DNA from: Maribacter sp.
Lineage (GTDB): Bacteria; Bacteroidota; Bacteroidia; Flavobacteriales; Flavobacteriaceae
NCBI GenBank assembly: GCA_013001935.1
Contig: JABDKZ010000193.1
Span: forward strand, 1-7,607
Length of the DNA stretch: 7,607 nt
Direction: 5' to 3'
Every line of letters begins with the position of its first letter. Positions within the stretch are counted from its first letter, which is position 1. This document shows positions 5,441-7,607 of this stretch, in pieces. Made by a program: the position numbers and the translations under genes. The notes under the pieces were generated by a model that was not told the origin of the DNA, did not search any database, and worked only from the letters and a program-made list of their open reading frames with translations.

Positions 5441-5450
5441 GGCCTTTTTT
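5419..5450 (+). terminator. trp attenuator terminator
   Basis: A 12-bp stem with one G-T pair (5419-5430 with 5437-5448; core GGCTTGTC/GACAGGCC) and a 6-nt loop, running into a six-T tract (5445-5450). It lies 28 nt after the leader stop and 17 nt before the trpE ATG, with no full gene before it, so it acts as an attenuator, not as an end-of-operon terminator. Confidence 0.88.
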
Positions 5451-5467
5451 AATTATACATTTTGAGC

Positions 5468-6865
5468 ATGGATTACCAATTTAAATCACATCATAAAAAA
5501 ATACTTGCTGATACCATTACACCGGTCAGCGTATACTTAAAGATACGTGATAAATTCCCGAACAGTATTCTGCTGGAAAGTAGCGACTATCACGCCAATG
5601 ACAATAGTTTTTCTTATATCTGCTGCAATCCTGTAGCCTCAATCAAGGTTGAAGATGAAACCATTGTTGAACACTATCCGGATGGTAGAATCATAACCAA
5701 GGAAATCACTACAAATACCGATGTAGTTAAAACCGTGCATGATTTTAGTCAAAATTTTAAGGCCGATAAAAACGCGTTCAAATTTATAAACAATGGCTTG
5801 TTCGGGTATATGGCATATGATGCGGTTCGATATTTTGAAGATATCGAAATTGGAAACAAAGAAGGCAATTTGAATATTCCTGATATTTATTACGCCGTAT
5901 ATCAAAATATAATTGCCATAAACCATTTTAAGAATGAGGCCTACATATTCGCTCATTGCTATGCATCTGAAAGCAATATTGCCGAGATTGAGCATATTCT
6001 GAATGTAAAGAATTTTGCTTCTTACAACTTCAATAAAGAAGGAAAACCTACATCAAACCTCAAAGATGAGGAATATAAAGAACATGTGGCATTGGCTAAA
6101 AAACATTGCCAGCGAGGTGATGTTTTTCAACTTGTATTGTCCCGTAGATTCTCTCAAGGTTTCAAAGGCGACGAATTCAATGTGTATAGAGCGCTGCGTT
6201 CAATAAATCCATCCCCCTATTTATTCTATTTTGATTACGGGGATTTTAAAATTTTCGGAAGTTCACCAGAAGCACAATTGATAGTCAGTGATGGCAGGGC
6301 CGAGATACATCCTATAGCGGGCACCTTCAAGAGGACAGGGAATGACGAAAAGGATGCCGAATTGGCAAAAAAATTGACTGATGATGACAAAGAAAATAGT
6401 GAGCATGTGATGTTGGTTGATCTCGCAAGAAACGACTTAAGCCGAAATGGTAATATGGTCAGTGTTGATAATTATAGGGAAGTACAGTTTTTTTCACATG
6501 TGATTCATTTAGTCTCGAAGGTAACCGGACAAAAGAAAAAGGATATTACCACCATGAAAGTGGTGGCTGATACCTTTCCTGCAGGGACTTTGAGTGGAGC
6601 GCCCAAACATATGGCTATGCAACTCATCGATAAATATGAGAAGACAAATAGAACGTACTATGGTGGTGCCATTGGTTTTATGGATTTTTCAGGAAACTTC
6701 AATCACGCCATTATGATCCGAACTTTTTTAAGCAAAAACCACGAGTTACATTATCAAGCTGGGGCTGGCTTAGTAGCAGCTTCGAATCCAGAGAACGAAT
6801 TACAGGAAACCTATAACAAGCTAGGTGCTTTGACCAAGGCCTTGGAAATTGCAGAGACCATCTAA
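5468..6865 (+). CDS. trpE: Anthranilate synthase component I
   Basis: The large subunit of anthranilate synthase: it aminates chorismate and eliminates pyruvate to give anthranilate, using ammonia delivered by TrpG. It is 465 aa from the ATG at 5468, in the normal range for bacterial TrpE. The N-terminal domain (about 15-165) carries LLES (35-38) of the tryptophan feedback site. The chorismate-binding domain (about 200-460) shows INPSPYLFYF (246-255, also lining the Trp site), SSPEAQ (265-270), HPIAGTFKRTG (281-291), EHVMLVDLARNDLSR (312-326), DTFPAGTLSGAPK (368-380), YYGGAIGF (397-404) and QAGAGLVAASNPENE (430-444). Presence of both LLES and NPSPY suggests feedback inhibition by tryptophan and favours TrpE over PabB or isochorismate synthase, as do the trp leader upstream and trpG/trpD downstream. 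A TTG six bases upstream adds only two residues and is a less likely start. Confidence 0.97.
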   Translation: MDYQFKSHHKKILADTITPVSVYLKIRDKFPNSILLESSDYHANDNSFSYICCNPVASIKVEDETIVEHYPDGRIITKEITTNTDVVKTVHDFSQNFKADKNAFKFINNGLFGYMAYDAVRYFEDIEIGNKEGNLNIPDIYYAVYQNIIAINHFKNEAYIFAHCYASESNIAEIEHILNVKNFASYNFNKEGKPTSNLKDEEYKEHVALAKKHCQRGDVFQLVLSRRFSQGFKGDEFNVYRALRSINPSPYLFYFDYGDFKIFGSSPEAQLIVSDGRAEIHPIAGTFKRTGNDEKDAELAKKLTDDDKENSEHVMLVDLARNDLSRNGNMVSVDNYREVQFFSHVIHLVSKVTGQKKKDITTMKVVADTFPAGTLSGAPKHMAMQLIDKYEKTNRTYYGGAIGFMDFSGNFNHAIMIRTFLSKNHELHYQAGAGLVAASNPENELQETYNKLGALTKALEIAETI

Positions 6866-6886
6866 ATTTCCAAAATCAAGATGATT

Positions 6887-7456
6887 ATGAAAAAAATATT
6901 GGTAATTGACAACTATGATAGCTTTACGTACAATTTAGTCCACTATTTAGAGGATTTAAATTGTGAGGTAGTGGTAAAAAGAAATGACCAACTAACCATA
7001 GAAGAGGTTGCTGCTTTTAATAGGATTGTGCTTTCCCCAGGACCTGGTATTCCTGACGAAGCTGGTCTTCTCAAAGAAATCATTGCGACATATGCCCCCA
7101 CCAAAAGCATTTTAGGTGTTTGTCTGGGGCAGCAAGCCATCGCAGAAGTGTTTGGAGGCTCATTGATCAATTTAGAAGAAGTGTATCATGGAATAGCTAC
7201 GGAGATCAAAGTAATCAAAGATGATGTTTTGTTCGATGGATTACCAAGGAAAATTGAAGTAGGACGCTATCATTCCTGGGTGGTAGATCCAGCTGTACCA
7301 AAGGTTTTGGAAGTAACTTCCATTGATGAAAACGGGCAAATAATGTCTTTGCGACACAAGAAATACGACGTTTGTGCGGTACAATTCCATCCGGAATCCG
7401 TATTAACCCCCCAGGGTAAGACAATTTTAAAAAACTGGTTAAAAGACCGTGAATAG
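6887..7456 (+). CDS. trpG: Anthranilate synthase component II (glutamine amidotransferase)
   Basis: The small subunit that hydrolyses glutamine and channels ammonia to TrpE. It is 189 aa, a complete class I (triad) amidotransferase: KILVIDNYDSFTYNLVHYL (3-21), oxyanion-region SPGPGIP (50-56), nucleophile C79 in GVCLGQQ, RYHSWVV (127-133), and the H168/E170 pair in VQFHPESVLTP. I chose the ATG at 6887 because MKKILVIDNYDSF is the family beginning; an in-frame ATG at 6881 would add Met-Ile. It begins about 20 nt after the trpE stop and is followed 25 nt later by trpD, so it is translated from the trp mRNA. In some bacteria one such subunit also serves PabB; that cannot be decided here. Confidence 0.96.
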   Translation: MKKILVIDNYDSFTYNLVHYLEDLNCEVVVKRNDQLTIEEVAAFNRIVLSPGPGIPDEAGLLKEIIATYAPTKSILGVCLGQQAIAEVFGGSLINLEEVYHGIATEIKVIKDDVLFDGLPRKIEVGRYHSWVVDPAVPKVLEVTSIDENGQIMSLRHKKYDVCAVQFHPESVLTPQGKTILKNWLKDRE

Positions 7457-7481
7457 AATTTTACTGAAAAAATCAGAATCA

Positions 7482-7607
7482 ATGAAAGATATTTTAAATA
7501 GATTGATCAATCATGATATTTTGACAAAAACCGACGCAAAACAGGTTTTGGTCAATATCGCCAAAGGGGAATATAATACAAGTCAGATTGCCGCTTTTCT
7601 GACGGTA
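7482..7607 (+). CDS. trpD: Anthranilate phosphoribosyltransferase (5' part, truncated by window edge)
   Basis: The first 42 codons of the enzyme that transfers the phosphoribosyl group of PRPP to anthranilate. MKDILNRLINHDILTKTDAK is the typical N-terminal helical start of TrpD, continuing with the AKGEYNTSQIAAFLTV segment that matches the family's conserved G-E-x-x-x-x-Q-I-A-A-F-L stretch of the N-terminal alpha domain. The catalytic PRPP-binding GTGGD region lies beyond the window. It starts 25 nt after the trpG stop, with no terminator or promoter in between, so it is the third structural gene of the operon. The assignment rests on a short piece plus strong context. Confidence 0.92.
   Translation, partial: MKDILNRLINHDILTKTDAKQVLVNIAKGEYNTSQIAAFLTV

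Noticed and set aside
5462..5467. TTG start for trpE at 5462
   Set aside because: It adds only two residues; ATG starts dominate in this lineage and the ATG at 5468 fits the family.
5639..5995. 118-codon minus-strand frame inside trpE
   Set aside because: Antisense shadow of the conserved trpE gene with no protein-like features.
7215..7482. Two overlapping minus-strand frames inside trpG
   Set aside because: They overlap each other and the conserved trpG in antisense and show no family resemblance.
1..7607. Mobile element, CRISPR array, tRNA/rRNA or prophage signals
   Set aside because: No transposase, integrase, direct-repeat array or structured RNA gene was seen; the gene content is ordinary chromosomal.

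Overview
The window looks like chromosomal DNA of a marine-type Flavobacteriaceae member (Bacteroidota; the closest feel is Maribacter, Zobellia or Arenibacter, which is inference only). The reasons are low GC, mostly missing Shine-Dalgarno sequences, three good matches to the Bacteroidota promoter pattern TTG/TTTG-N17-19-TAnnTTTG, and lineage-typical families: DUF2851, a mini-PspC ending in TKRTSVFDL, and a YceI protein next to a MarR regulator.

Left part (1-3994, all minus strand). Read in the direction of transcription, the order is a single-domain rhodanese, a hairpin terminator, a DUF2851 protein, a small PspC membrane protein, a two-TM potassium channel with a cytoplasmic RCK/TrkA domain, and the first 333 codons of an AGCS-type Na+:alanine/glycine symporter that runs off the left edge. 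The DUF2851, PspC and channel genes are packed with gaps of 9 and 4 nt and are almost certainly one transcription unit. The rhodanese terminator lies only about 10 nt before the DUF2851 start codon.

Middle part (3995-5280). A 173-bp divergent intergenic region carries a promoter on each strand and a palindromic putative operator in front of the MarR gene. The MarR gene is followed after 32 nt by an exported YceI-family lipid-binding protein, and the pair ends in a strong intrinsic terminator.

Right part (5281-7607). This is the start of a tryptophan biosynthesis operon: promoter, an 18-residue leader peptide with three consecutive Trp codons, a transcription attenuator, trpE, trpG and the first 42 codons of trpD. 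TrpE and TrpG form anthranilate synthase (chorismate + glutamine to anthranilate), and TrpD adds the phosphoribosyl group. The leader region gives an almost complete ribosome-mediated attenuation device: a strong terminator, and a competing helix whose 5' strand overlaps the leader stop codon.

I see no wholly new multi-gene system. The most notable points are the trp attenuator and its nearly leaderless start, a potassium channel whose filter reads TVGFRE instead of TVGYGD-like, the terminator jammed against the DUF2851 start, and the MarR-site palindrome. No mobile elements, CRISPR arrays, tRNAs or rRNAs were seen.
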